From Planctomycetaceae bacterium (GTDB lineage Bacteria > Planctomycetota > Planctomycetia > Pirellulales > Thermoguttaceae): a stretch of 6,098 nucleotides of DNA. A model generated the notes under the pieces. It was not told where the DNA came from. It saw only the letters and a list, made by a program, of their open reading frames with translations, and ran no database searches. Below are positions 1 through 5,508 of this stretch, piece by piece. The translations under genes and the position numbers were made by a program. The stretch is taken from positions 1 to 6,098 of the forward strand of contig JAIRTV010000026.1 of NCBI GenBank assembly GCA_031254675.1, given 5' to 3'. Positions within the stretch are counted from its first letter, which is position 1, and every line of letters begins with the position of its first letter.

Positions 1-1916
1 GCCAACGTCGCAATAATATCACGAAAATTATCCGGTTTCATGCGTTGCAACAATTCCCGAATACCGCCGCCTTCGAGTTGGAAAACTCCCTTCGTTTCGC
101 CGCGACAAAGTAATTCGTATGTCTTTTTATCGTCCAACGGAAATTGATACGGATTAACAGTTTGTCCGGTTGTTTCTTTGATAATTTCAATTGCCTGCGC
201 CAAAATTGTTAGATTACGAAGCCCCAAAAAATCCATTTTAAGTAATCCGGCTTTTTCGACATCGCCCATCTGCCATTGTGTTACAACATCGGGTCCATCT
301 TTGACTCGTTGTAACGGAACGTATTCAATCAACGGTTTATCGGCAATAACCACCGCACAAGCGTGAACTCCTGCTTGGCGAGCAAGCCCTTCAAGTTGCT
401 TGGCGTAGTCAATCAATTCCTTAATATCGGATTCATTTGTATAACGTTTTTGTAATTCTTCATTTTCGTTTAGTGCCTTCGTGATTTTCATTTTCGGCTC
501 ATCCGACACCAACTGTGTTACTGCTTTAACAAACGGAATCGGATGATTCAAAACACGACCAACATCATTGATTGATTGCTTTGCCGCCATTGTTCCGAAA
601 ACGCCAATTTGGGCAACATTTTCTTCGCCGTACTGCTGTTTGACATAATCAAGAATTTCACCGCGACGATTTTGATCGAAATCAATATCGATATCCGGTG
701 CTTCCACGCGGTTTTCGTCCAAAAACCGTTCAAACAGCAAGTCAAACTCCAAGGGGCAAACATGCGACAAATTGAGGGCGTAACAAACCAACGCCCCAAC
801 ACCGCTACCACGCGCTGTTCGATGAATACCGCGTTCTTCCGCAACTCGTACAAAATCCCAAACGATTAAAAAATAGTTCGGAAAACCAAGTTTTTTTATT
901 ACGGAAAGTTCTCGATCCAATCGGGTTAAAACTTCATCGGAAAACTTGCCGTCTTTATATCGTTCCGGATTATTGGCGTAACGTTTAGCGAGTCCTTCAA
1001 GACAAAGTTGACGCAAATAATCGTTGGATGCCAAACCATCCGGCGGTATGAACACCGGAAAATACCGTTTGCCAAGTTCGAGATCAATATCAACACGATC
1101 GGCGATTTCCATGGTGCGTTGAATGGCATCTTCGTGAGCGGGCATTGCCTGAAGCATTTCGCGACCGCTTCGCAAGAAAAACTGGTCGGAATCCATACGC
1201 ATTCGTTTTTCGTCAACCCGAAGTTTACCGGTATTCACGCAGAGTAAAATATCCTGTGCTTCCCAATCATTTTGATACACATAATGGACATCATTCGTGG
1301 CAACTGTAGGAACTCCAAGTTCACGCGAAAGACGAACCGTTCCATCCAAAATAATTTTTTGAATTTCAAGACCATTATCTTGAATTTCGAGATAATATCG
1401 ATCTCCAAACAATTCGCGATACCAATTAATAATAGAAGTTGCTTGTTCTATGCTATTGTTTTCGGCGTGTAGAAGTGTTCGTGAAAGTTCGCTGGACGCA
1501 CAACCACTCAAACAAATCAAACCTTCATTATGTTCTCGAAGTAACGATTTATCGATTCGTGGTTTGTAGTGCATTCCTTCAAGATAAGCGACGGACGACA
1601 TCTTTAACAGGTTTTTGTAACCCGTTTTATTCATCGCGAGAAGTGTGAGGTGATAATTTGATTCTTTGGCTGTGCCGGATTTTTCGGTACGACTACGTGG
1701 AGCAATATATGCTTCAAAACCAATAATCGGTTTAATACCCAATTCTTTCGCCTTTTGATAAAATTCCAACGCCCCATACAAATTGCCGTGATCGGTCAAC
1801 GCCAATGCCGGCATTTCAAGGTCTTTAGCGCGTTTCAAAAGGTCTTCGATTTTTCCGGCACCGTCAAGAAGGGAATAATGACTATGACAATGAAGATGAA
1901 TAAAAGGAATATCCAT
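1..1916 (-). CDS. dnaE: DNA polymerase III alpha subunit, N-terminal part (3' end off the left edge)
   Basis: This is the replicative DNA polymerase catalytic subunit. The 638 codons visible are open without interruption from ATG 1916 to the left edge. The PHP domain comes first: HLHCHSHYSLLDG at residues 7-19, LTDHGNLYG at 40-48, GFEAY at 66-70, then SGCASSE and ATNDVHY further on. Its metal-binding His, Asp, Glu and Cys positions look intact, unlike the degenerate E. coli PHP. The polymerase core follows, with PDIDIDFD placing the catalytic pair at D408 and D410, and KMDFLGL placing the third aspartate at D562; these match E. coli D401, D403 and D555 with a constant offset of 7. The last visible block, GVFQLEGGGIREL, precedes the fingers region. 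The rest of the fingers, the beta-clamp-binding and OB-fold parts are outside the window. The start is the only ATG after an in-frame stop at 1938-1940; no strong Shine-Dalgarno is seen. Family assignment is firm. Confidence 0.97.
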   Translation of the reverse strand, partial: MDIPFIHLHCHSHYSLLDGAGKIEDLLKRAKDLEMPALALTDHGNLYGALEFYQKAKELGIKPIIGFEAYIAPRSRTEKSGTAKESNYHLTLLAMNKTGYKNLLKMSSVAYLEGMHYKPRIDKSLLREHNEGLICLSGCASSELSRTLLHAENNSIEQATSIINWYRELFGDRYYLEIQDNGLEIQKIILDGTVRLSRELGVPTVATNDVHYVYQNDWEAQDILLCVNTGKLRVDEKRMRMDSDQFFLRSGREMLQAMPAHEDAIQRTMEIADRVDIDLELGKRYFPVFIPPDGLASNDYLRQLCLEGLAKRYANNPERYKDGKFSDEVLTRLDRELSVIKKLGFPNYFLIVWDFVRVAEERGIHRTARGSGVGALVCYALNLSHVCPLEFDLLFERFLDENRVEAPDIDIDFDQNRRGEILDYVKQQYGEENVAQIGVFGTMAAKQSINDVGRVLNHPIPFVKAVTQLVSDEPKMKITKALNENEELQKRYTNESDIKELIDYAKQLEGLARQAGVHACAVVIADKPLIEYVPLQRVKDGPDVVTQWQMGDVEKAGLLKMDFLGLRNLTILAQAIEIIKETTGQTVNPYQFPLDDKKTYELLCRGETKGVFQLEGGGIRELLQRMKPDNFRDIIATL

Positions 1917-2013
1917 AAAATTGACAATGAAAACTTGTTATTTATTATCATCGTGTTAAGCAGAAACAAATCAAAAATCGTAACCGCTTGCACTGTTAAA
2001 AAACATTCATAGA

Positions 2014-2042
2014 ATTATAAAAAATGAAAATAAAACACGCAA
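2014..2042 (-). promoter_or_regulatory. candidate sigma-70-type promoter for dnaE
   Basis: Reading the minus strand, TTGCGT (2042-2037) is followed after exactly 17 nt by a perfect TATAAT (2019-2014). The -35 box matches the consensus at only three positions. Transcription would begin near 2007, giving a leader of about 90 nt before the dnaE ATG at 1916. In such AT-rich DNA a chance TATAAT is easy to find, so this is tentative. Confidence 0.35.
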
Positions 2043-2223
2043 GTAGTCGGAAAAAAATAATCAGATTGAGTCCAGAAATGAAAAGAATTATTCAGGGAGA
2101 TTCTAAAAATGTCTTTTTTTGTTTATAGATTTTTTTAAATTTTGTTTTGGTCTTTTTTGAGCGATTTTTGGCATAGAATTTCTTTAGCACCGCGTCTTTT
2201 TCATTGATTTTCTGAAAGAGATA

Positions 2224-2278
2224 GGCGATCTTTCGCCGAAGGACGTTCAGCCACGGTTGCTGTCTCGGCGATAGCCGA
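2224..2278. repeat. GC-rich island with three consecutive small hairpins (REP-like element or structured RNA)
   Basis: The 55-bp island contains three inverted repeats in a row. GGCGA/TCGCC (2224-2228 and 2233-2237) closes a 4-nt loop. CAGC/GCTG (2248-2251 and 2259-2262) closes a 7-nt loop. TCGGC/GCCGA (2265-2269 and 2274-2278) closes a 4-nt loop. A larger alternative pairing, CGCCGA at 2234-2239 with TCGGCG at 2265-2270, would enclose the middle hairpin. The composition contrasts sharply with the flanking T-rich DNA, and the island begins about 25 bp past the DUF1638 stop codon, a typical place for REP-type extragenic elements. Only one copy is in the window, so its being a dispersed repeat is inference; a small structured RNA or mRNA 3'-end stabiliser is equally possible. 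Confidence 0.45.
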
Positions 2279-2302
2279 CATTGCCCATCAATAACCTCGC
2301 AT

Positions 2303-3085
2303 TTACAATTTTGACTCCTTACACTGAACAATGTTGTCGTCGTAAGAAAATTCAATTTGTTGCCCCGGCGGAACAACTAAAAAATCATTCTCGTCCCAGA
2401 AACCATTCAACAAACGATCAAGCAAATTCAAATCACCTTGAAGTTTTTCAAATTCCCATTGACGCTCTTGAGCAAGTGCAATTGTTTGTTGTTCAAAAGA
2501 ATCGTCCGGCTCTACTCCGGTTTCGATAAACGCCAGTTTCGTATAAAAACGCATTTGAGAAAGTTGGTCTCGGAGATAGCAGGCGTTGTCTTCTCCATAA
2601 CGCTCAACCATTTTCTGAAACGACATGCCAAGCCCCAATTGTTCCACGACATTATCAGGAACTCCCTGCCCAAGACCCGTTCCACGCTCAATCCAACCGG
2701 TAGTCTTAAAATATGTACCGCTATTAGCAAAGAAATAATCGTGATACCGCTGACGATTGCCAAGAAATAACGTAATACAATCGTGAGCACGCGGAACAAC
2801 AATCGGAATTGTTCTTGCAGTCAACCCAACAATTCCACCACTACACAACGCATAACCCAATAAAATAGCATCGTATTCGGTTTCATCAACCATGTTGATT
2901 TTTTCCGCCAATTGACTCGACATCTTTTGCCGTCCAATATCATGAAGCCCCTTCGGAAGAAATTCAATGTCAATTCTGTTGTTCGCAATCGCCGCAAGAG
3001 AACAAATTTCGCGAAACAAAATCTCACACGCAAATAACTTAAAACGACGCCTTCTCCCATTTTTCCGATCAATTTCACCGTTCAT
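2303..3085 (-). CDS. DUF1638 domain-containing protein
   Basis: The 260-residue product is cytoplasmic, with no signal peptide or membrane segment. It matches my knowledge of the DUF1638 family over most of its length: FKLFACEILFREI at 15-27, IEFLPKGLHD at 40-49, YDAILLGYALCSGGIVGL at 71-88, IPIVVPRAHDCITLFLGNR at 93-111, and GTYFKTTGWIE at 123-133. C20, C81, H101, D102 and C103 sit in the conserved blocks and could bind a metal or cofactor, which is inference. The biochemical function of the family is not established to my knowledge; some archaeal and bacterial members lie near corrinoid methyltransferase genes, but nothing of that sort is visible here. The start at ATG 3085 is followed by a basic stretch (R7 to R14) before the conserved domain; the ribosome binding site is weak (GAGCGG). 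The gene lies 97 bp downstream of the coiled-coil protein gene on the same strand, with no convincing promoter between them, so co-transcription is likely. Confidence 0.85.
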   Translation of the reverse strand: MNGEIDRKNGRRRRFKLFACEILFREICSLAAIANNRIDIEFLPKGLHDIGRQKMSSQLAEKINMVDETEYDAILLGYALCSGGIVGLTARTIPIVVPRAHDCITLFLGNRQRYHDYFFANSGTYFKTTGWIERGTGLGQGVPDNVVEQLGLGMSFQKMVERYGEDNACYLRDQLSQMRFYTKLAFIETGVEPDDSFEQQTIALAQERQWEFEKLQGDLNLLDRLLNGFWDENDFLVVPPGQQIEFSYDDNIVQCKESKL

Positions 3086-3182
3086 AAATACCGCTCATCA
3101 ATAAGTACACGACAACCAAGAAGGAATGATAGATGTGTTCAAATCATTTCCTGTTTATTCGGTTTTCAAATTGAGAACCTTT

Positions 3183-4835
3183 TTACGGCGCCGATGGAGC
3201 GGTTTCGGTTGGGATTGCTGTTGCAGGTTTTCGCGGTTTGAACAACTCACTTGTCTGACCGGGCGATCGAGTCGGCTGCGTATTAGAATATAAACCGGAA
3301 ACAATTCCCGTCGAAGGACGACCCGTCCGATCACTAACAGAAACTCGGGCGGCATCATTACGTTTCTGATAAATCGGCGACACCGTGCTGGTGGACGCAC
3401 GAGATTCACCAGTCGGAACAATTGCCAAATCGCTTTCGATCAACGTATTACCGAATCCACGAACCGGCGTCACATTTTTCCAACCCATTCGAGAAAGCAA
3501 TTCCCGCAAATTGATTTTTTTAACCGCATACTGCTCCGCCGTTTTCAACATTTGGAATTGTGAATCCATCATCACTTGATCCTGATTGTCTTCGTCGTTC
3601 AAATCGCCAAGAACAATAAAAGTCGTATCGCGTGTAATTTCTCCAACAACTTCACCACGCGGATGCTCTTCATCACCATCACTAATATAACAATCCACCA
3701 CACCACCATTCGCCTGAATCAAACGAATAATTTCCTTCAAATTGCTTTGGCGGGGACCGGTATCACGTTGTCCAATACCCGCAATTCGCATTCCCGACGC
3801 CAACGCAAAATGTTGTTTTTGCCCCGGTTTCCAAATCGGTGTGTAAATAACATCGCCGGCAACAATCGGATCTGTTAGAACATCGTCAAGAATACGCCCT
3901 TCCGCCTTATGAGGACCAAGAATCCGAATAATTTCAATACTCGCCTTACTAGCATTAAGTGATTGTTCCCGTTTACAAACTTCACAAATCATGACCTCGC
4001 GTTCTGGATCGGCGTTGCCAAAAGAAATTCCAGTAATTGAGGGAGAATATACACTAAACGTCATACGTGTCATTAACCCGTCTTCGCTGCCAAGATTAAC
4101 AAACACCGAACCGGATTGCTGACTCACTGAAATAATTTTCCCATCCGGACGATCAAAATTCGTCCGGCGCAAACCTTCGAGAACATTTGCCAATTCACCG
4201 CTTCGCAATTGACTTTGTTTTGCTTCAATTTCAGCGTTTTCTGCCTTGGCTATTGCGGTTTTAATTTGTTCCTGTGCTTTATTGTCGTCTTCCATCTTCT
4301 TTGCAATAATTACATCCGTTTCGGCTTTTTGTTTGGCAATCGTTTCCGAAAATCTCTTTTGTTCATTTTTCAACCTCGTTTCCGCATCGTCTTTGGCTTG
4401 TTTGAAATTTTCCTTGACCGTTTCGTTTAATCTTTCCAGATTTTTATAATCCGCTTGCAATTTGAGATATTCTTCATTTAATTTTTTCTGTTCTTCACTC
4501 TTCTTATCCAATTCCGCCCCCAATGTCTGCACTACGAAAAGATAATTCCGCGAAGCGTCGTTCGCGATTTTGTACTTTTCCATGCAAGCCTGGTGTGCTG
4601 TCTGAATCACATTGAGATCGGTTTCCGGTTCGTGACCGATCAACCCTTTGAGCGTCATCAATTGTTGGGTTAATTCTCGCTTTTCCTTTTCCGCTTTGGC
4701 TGCTTGCTCTTTAGCGGTGTTGGTTTCGGCAAGCCGTTTATCGTTGTCTTTGTAGAAAACCACAAGCACAATAATCAACGCAACCGTTAGAACCAGTAAT
4801 AAAATGACCGCAACTTGCAAAGGATTGGTTTTCAT
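3183..4835 (-). CDS. membrane-anchored coiled-coil protein of unknown function
   Basis: The product has 550 residues and I do not recognise a named family. A hydrophobic segment at about 7-28, after MKTN, looks like a signal anchor. Residues about 29-225 are rich in Lys, Glu, Gln and Ala with heptad character and form a probable long coiled coil. Residues about 230-335 (from GKIISVSQQSGSVFVNLG to GDVIYTPIW) look like small beta-barrel domains and contain a CEVC motif at 284-287. Residues about 340-411, from HFALASGMRIAGIG through LKEIIRLIQANGGVVDCYIS to TTFIVLGD, have the spacing of a BRCT-like fold, which is an inference. The C-terminal 80 or so residues are rich in Ser, Thr, Pro and Arg and probably disordered. 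I chose ATG 4835 over an in-frame TTG at 4862 because it places the hydrophobic segment at the N-terminus and has GGGAG 11 nt upstream. The globular part probably faces the periplasm, with the coiled coil acting as a spacer. The DUF1638 gene follows 97 bp downstream. Confidence 0.85.
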   Translation of the reverse strand: MKTNPLQVAVILLLVLTVALIIVLVVFYKDNDKRLAETNTAKEQAAKAEKEKRELTQQLMTLKGLIGHEPETDLNVIQTAHQACMEKYKIANDASRNYLFVVQTLGAELDKKSEEQKKLNEEYLKLQADYKNLERLNETVKENFKQAKDDAETRLKNEQKRFSETIAKQKAETDVIIAKKMEDDNKAQEQIKTAIAKAENAEIEAKQSQLRSGELANVLEGLRRTNFDRPDGKIISVSQQSGSVFVNLGSEDGLMTRMTFSVYSPSITGISFGNADPEREVMICEVCKREQSLNASKASIEIIRILGPHKAEGRILDDVLTDPIVAGDVIYTPIWKPGQKQHFALASGMRIAGIGQRDTGPRQSNLKEIIRLIQANGGVVDCYISDGDEEHPRGEVVGEITRDTTFIVLGDLNDEDNQDQVMMDSQFQMLKTAEQYAVKKINLRELLSRMGWKNVTPVRGFGNTLIESDLAIVPTGESRASTSTVSPIYQKRNDAARVSVSDRTGRPSTGIVSGLYSNTQPTRSPGQTSELFKPRKPATAIPTETAPSAP

Positions 4836-4846
4836 TGTTCTAAAAA

Positions 4847-4851
4847 CTCCC
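4847..4851 (-). promoter_or_regulatory. ribosome binding site for the coiled-coil protein gene
   Basis: On the minus strand GGGAG lies 11 nt before ATG 4835. The spacing is slightly long, but this is the best Shine-Dalgarno candidate nearby and supports ATG 4835 over the upstream TTG at 4862. Confidence 0.5.
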
Positions 4852-4914
4852 GAAGAATACAATGATAGGTCGAAAACACAGCCAAATAAATCAAAATCCG
4901 CTCAATTAAGCCCC

Positions 4915-4942
4915 ATTTTACTGTGTTAAAATAGGTTGTCAA
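4915..4942 (-). promoter_or_regulatory. sigma-70-type promoter for the coiled-coil protein / DUF1638 pair
   Basis: On the minus strand a perfect TTGACA (4942-4937) is followed after 16 nt by TAAAAT (4920-4915), which matches the -10 consensus at five of six positions. The predicted start near 4908 gives a leader of about 70 nt before ATG 4835. It is correctly placed for the gene and probably also drives the DUF1638 gene downstream. Confidence 0.6.
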
Positions 4943-5116
4943 GGAAAACTTTTTGTCCAACAGAAGAATTGCGGTTCTTGCCATCACAATCCCAACATAA
5001 GACTATCTTGTTATCGGTCAAAATAACCGCAAAACCAAAATCAGAATCGGTCAACATTTCAAAAAAGATAAAAAACAAGTTTCAGATATATCAATTTTAA
5101 CGATAGCGTTGCGATG

Positions 5117-5143
5117 TTGCCATGATTTTTTGTAATCAGGCAA
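5117..5143. other. imperfect inverted repeat in the intergenic region
   Basis: TTGCC (5117-5121) plus GATT (5124-5127) pair with AATC (5134-5137) plus GGCAA (5139-5143), interrupted by a 2-by-1 internal loop and closed by a 6-nt loop. It lies about 95 bp upstream of the plus-strand -35 box. It may be a protein-binding site or simply chance; there is no adjoining T-run to make it an intrinsic terminator. Confidence 0.3.
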
Positions 5144-5238
5144 TATGAATCGTTTTTACGATTTTACAATTTCATTCCAACACCTAATTATATTCTAGGA
5201 AAATTTTTTAAAGTTTGTCAAAAAAGATAATTTTCCGA

Positions 5239-5267
5239 TTGACAATCTTTCGATTTCGCTGTAAACT
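5239..5267 (+). promoter_or_regulatory. sigma-70-type promoter for the leader frame and DUF1559 gene
   Basis: A perfect TTGACA (5239-5244) is followed after exactly 17 nt by TAAACT (5262-5267), which matches the -10 consensus at four of six positions. The predicted transcription start near 5274 lies just upstream of the strong hairpin at 5283-5328, so that hairpin would sit at the very 5' end of the transcript. Confidence 0.6.
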
Positions 5268-5282
5268 CTGAAACTAATTCGT

Positions 5283-5328
5283 TTGCGAAACGTGTTTTTA
5301 CCGTTTGTTCACGGTAAACGTTTCGCGA
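5283..5328 (+). promoter_or_regulatory. long hairpin in the 5' leader RNA
   Basis: GCGAAACG (5285-5292) pairs with CGTTTCGC (5319-5326), and TTTACCGT (5297-5304) pairs with ACGGTAAA (5311-5318). A 4-nt bulge (TGTT, 5293-5296) lies on the left arm and the loop is TTGTTC. Two more pairs (one G-U) are possible at the base. This 16-bp stem starts about 10 nt after the predicted transcription start and ends 25 nt before the ribosome binding site. No T-run follows, so it is unlikely to be a terminator. A transcript-stabilising 5' stem, a regulatory RNA element or a palindromic operator are all possible. Confidence 0.6.
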
Positions 5329-5353
5329 TTAATTTCGTAAAACCTTAGAAAAT

Positions 5354-5359
5354 AAGGAG
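5354..5359 (+). promoter_or_regulatory. strong ribosome binding site of the leader frame
   Basis: AAGGAG lies exactly 7 nt before ATG 5367. It is only 1 nt from the in-frame ATG at 5361, so it selects 5367 as the start. It is the best Shine-Dalgarno sequence in the window. Confidence 0.75.
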
Positions 5360-5366
5360 AATGACA

Positions 5367-5498
5367 ATGAAAAATTTAGTCAAATGTGTTGTCGGGATTT
5401 TTGCACTATTTTTTGCGAAAAGCCAAATGTTAAATTTGGCAAACTGCGTAAAGCAGGGGGGGGGGGGCTATCTGGAGTGGAAAGTTGAGAACGGATAG
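5367..5498 (+). CDS. 43-residue leader frame, possibly the displaced N-terminus of the DUF1559 gene
   Basis: The frame begins with an ideally placed Shine-Dalgarno and encodes MKNLVKCVVGIFALFFAKS, a short basic start followed by a hydrophobic stretch resembling a signal or membrane segment. It then continues through LANCVKQ, four glycines from the G12 run, and YLEWKVENG, ending at TAG 5496-5498. It overlaps the probable TTG start of the DUF1559 frame (5485). It is either a true leader peptide whose translation is coupled to the downstream gene, or the original N-terminus of that gene, separated by the homopolymer: one G fewer or two more would fuse the frames. I do not recognise it as a known peptide family. 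Initiation looks real; the status of the product is uncertain. Confidence 0.5.
   Translation: MKNLVKCVVGIFALFFAKSQMLNLANCVKQGGGGYLEWKVENG
5422..5440 (+). repeat. perfect inverted repeat just upstream of the G-tract
   Basis: GCCAAAT (5422-5428) pairs perfectly with ATTTGGC (5434-5440) around the loop GTTAA. It lies inside the leader frame, 15 nt before the G12 run. As an RNA hairpin it could slow the ribosome or polymerase near the tract; as DNA it could favour replication pausing and slippage. Both roles are inference. Confidence 0.5.
5456..5467 (+). repeat. homopolymeric run of 12 G (possible slippage tract)
   Basis: Twelve consecutive G residues lie inside the leader frame in an otherwise AT-leaning region. 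Runs of this length are prone to slipped-strand mispairing and are the classic basis of phase variation in bacterial surface-protein genes. The tract sits between a well-initiated upstream frame and a downstream prepilin-like frame offset by one base. The same length is also a common source of sequencing error. Confidence 0.9.
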
Positions 5499-5508
5499 TG
5501 GAGAGTGG
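5473..5508 (+). repeat. purine-rich degenerate GGAG(AG)TGG repeat
   Basis: GGAGTGG (5474-5480) and GGAGAGTGG (5500-5508) flank a purine-rich spacer containing AAAGTTGAGAACGGATAG. The stretch reads like decayed copies of a short G/A/T repeat unit, and it differs in composition from the prepilin coding sequence that follows. It lies directly after the G12 run, so the whole 5456-5508 interval looks like low-complexity DNA inserted or expanded at the gene's N-terminus. Confidence 0.35.
5474..5477 (+). promoter_or_regulatory. candidate internal ribosome binding site for TTG 5485
   Basis: GGAG lies exactly 7 nt before the TTG at 5485, the only conventional start codon in the DUF1559 frame between the in-frame stop at 5449-5451 and the prepilin motif. 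It lies within a purine-rich, repeat-like stretch, so the match may be fortuitous. Confidence 0.4.

Larger units (their letters stand above)
1917..2302. other. AT-rich intergenic region between dnaE and the DUF1638 gene
   Basis: No convincing protein gene is present. The dnaE-proximal half holds a plausible minus-strand promoter at 2014-2042. The middle (about 2100-2215) is strongly T-rich on the plus strand and A-rich on the minus strand. The part nearest the DUF1638 stop codon carries a short GC-rich, hairpin-forming island at 2224-2278. No classical intrinsic terminator for the DUF1638 gene could be found: the island's hairpins are not followed by a U-run on the minus strand. Confidence 0.75.
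4836..5366. other. AT-rich divergent intergenic region
   Basis: About 530 bp separate two divergent genes, and no protein-coding frame is convincing. It contains the minus-strand promoter at 4915-4942 and the plus-strand promoter at 5239-5267. Other structure includes a direct repeat of ATCGGTCAA at 5013-5021 and 5046-5054, an imperfect hairpin at 5117-5143, and the leader-RNA hairpin at 5283-5328. Nothing identifiable was seen in the rest. Confidence 0.75.

Noticed and set aside
178..1648. Several short reading frames of 60-100 residues on both strands inside dnaE
   Set aside because: They are out-of-frame or antisense to a continuous, motif-rich DnaE frame and show no recognisable domain.
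2092..2376. 94-residue minus-strand reading frame overlapping the end of the DUF1638 gene
   Set aside because: Its start lies inside the DUF1638 coding sequence, its tail is low-complexity Lys/Thr from A-rich DNA, and the non-random part coincides with the hairpin island, so I treat it as a repeat or RNA rather than a protein gene.
2281..2802. Short reading frames on both strands overlapping the DUF1638 gene
   Set aside because: The DUF1638 frame carries all the conserved motifs; the others lack ribosome binding sites and domain signatures.
3155..4449. Short reading frames overlapping the coiled-coil protein gene, including hydrophobic plus-strand ones at 4209-4449
   Set aside because: The apparent hydrophobicity is the antisense reading of Lys/Glu-rich coiled-coil codons, a common artefact.
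4836..4862. N-terminal extension of the coiled-coil protein from TTG 4862
   Set aside because: It would add nine residues (MYSSGVFRT) before the hydrophobic anchor, has no better ribosome binding site, and would overlap the GGGAG that serves ATG 4835.
5012..5028. Hairpin from GTTAT and ATAAC around the first ATCGGTCAA copy
   Set aside because: The stem is only 5 bp of mostly A-T pairs in AT-rich DNA, well within chance.
5283..5328. Leader hairpin as an intrinsic terminator
   Set aside because: It is not followed by a T-run; GATTAATTTCGTAAAA comes next.
5361..5366. Start of the leader frame at ATG 5361
   Set aside because: AAGGAG is only 1 nt from this ATG but an ideal 7 nt from ATG 5367.
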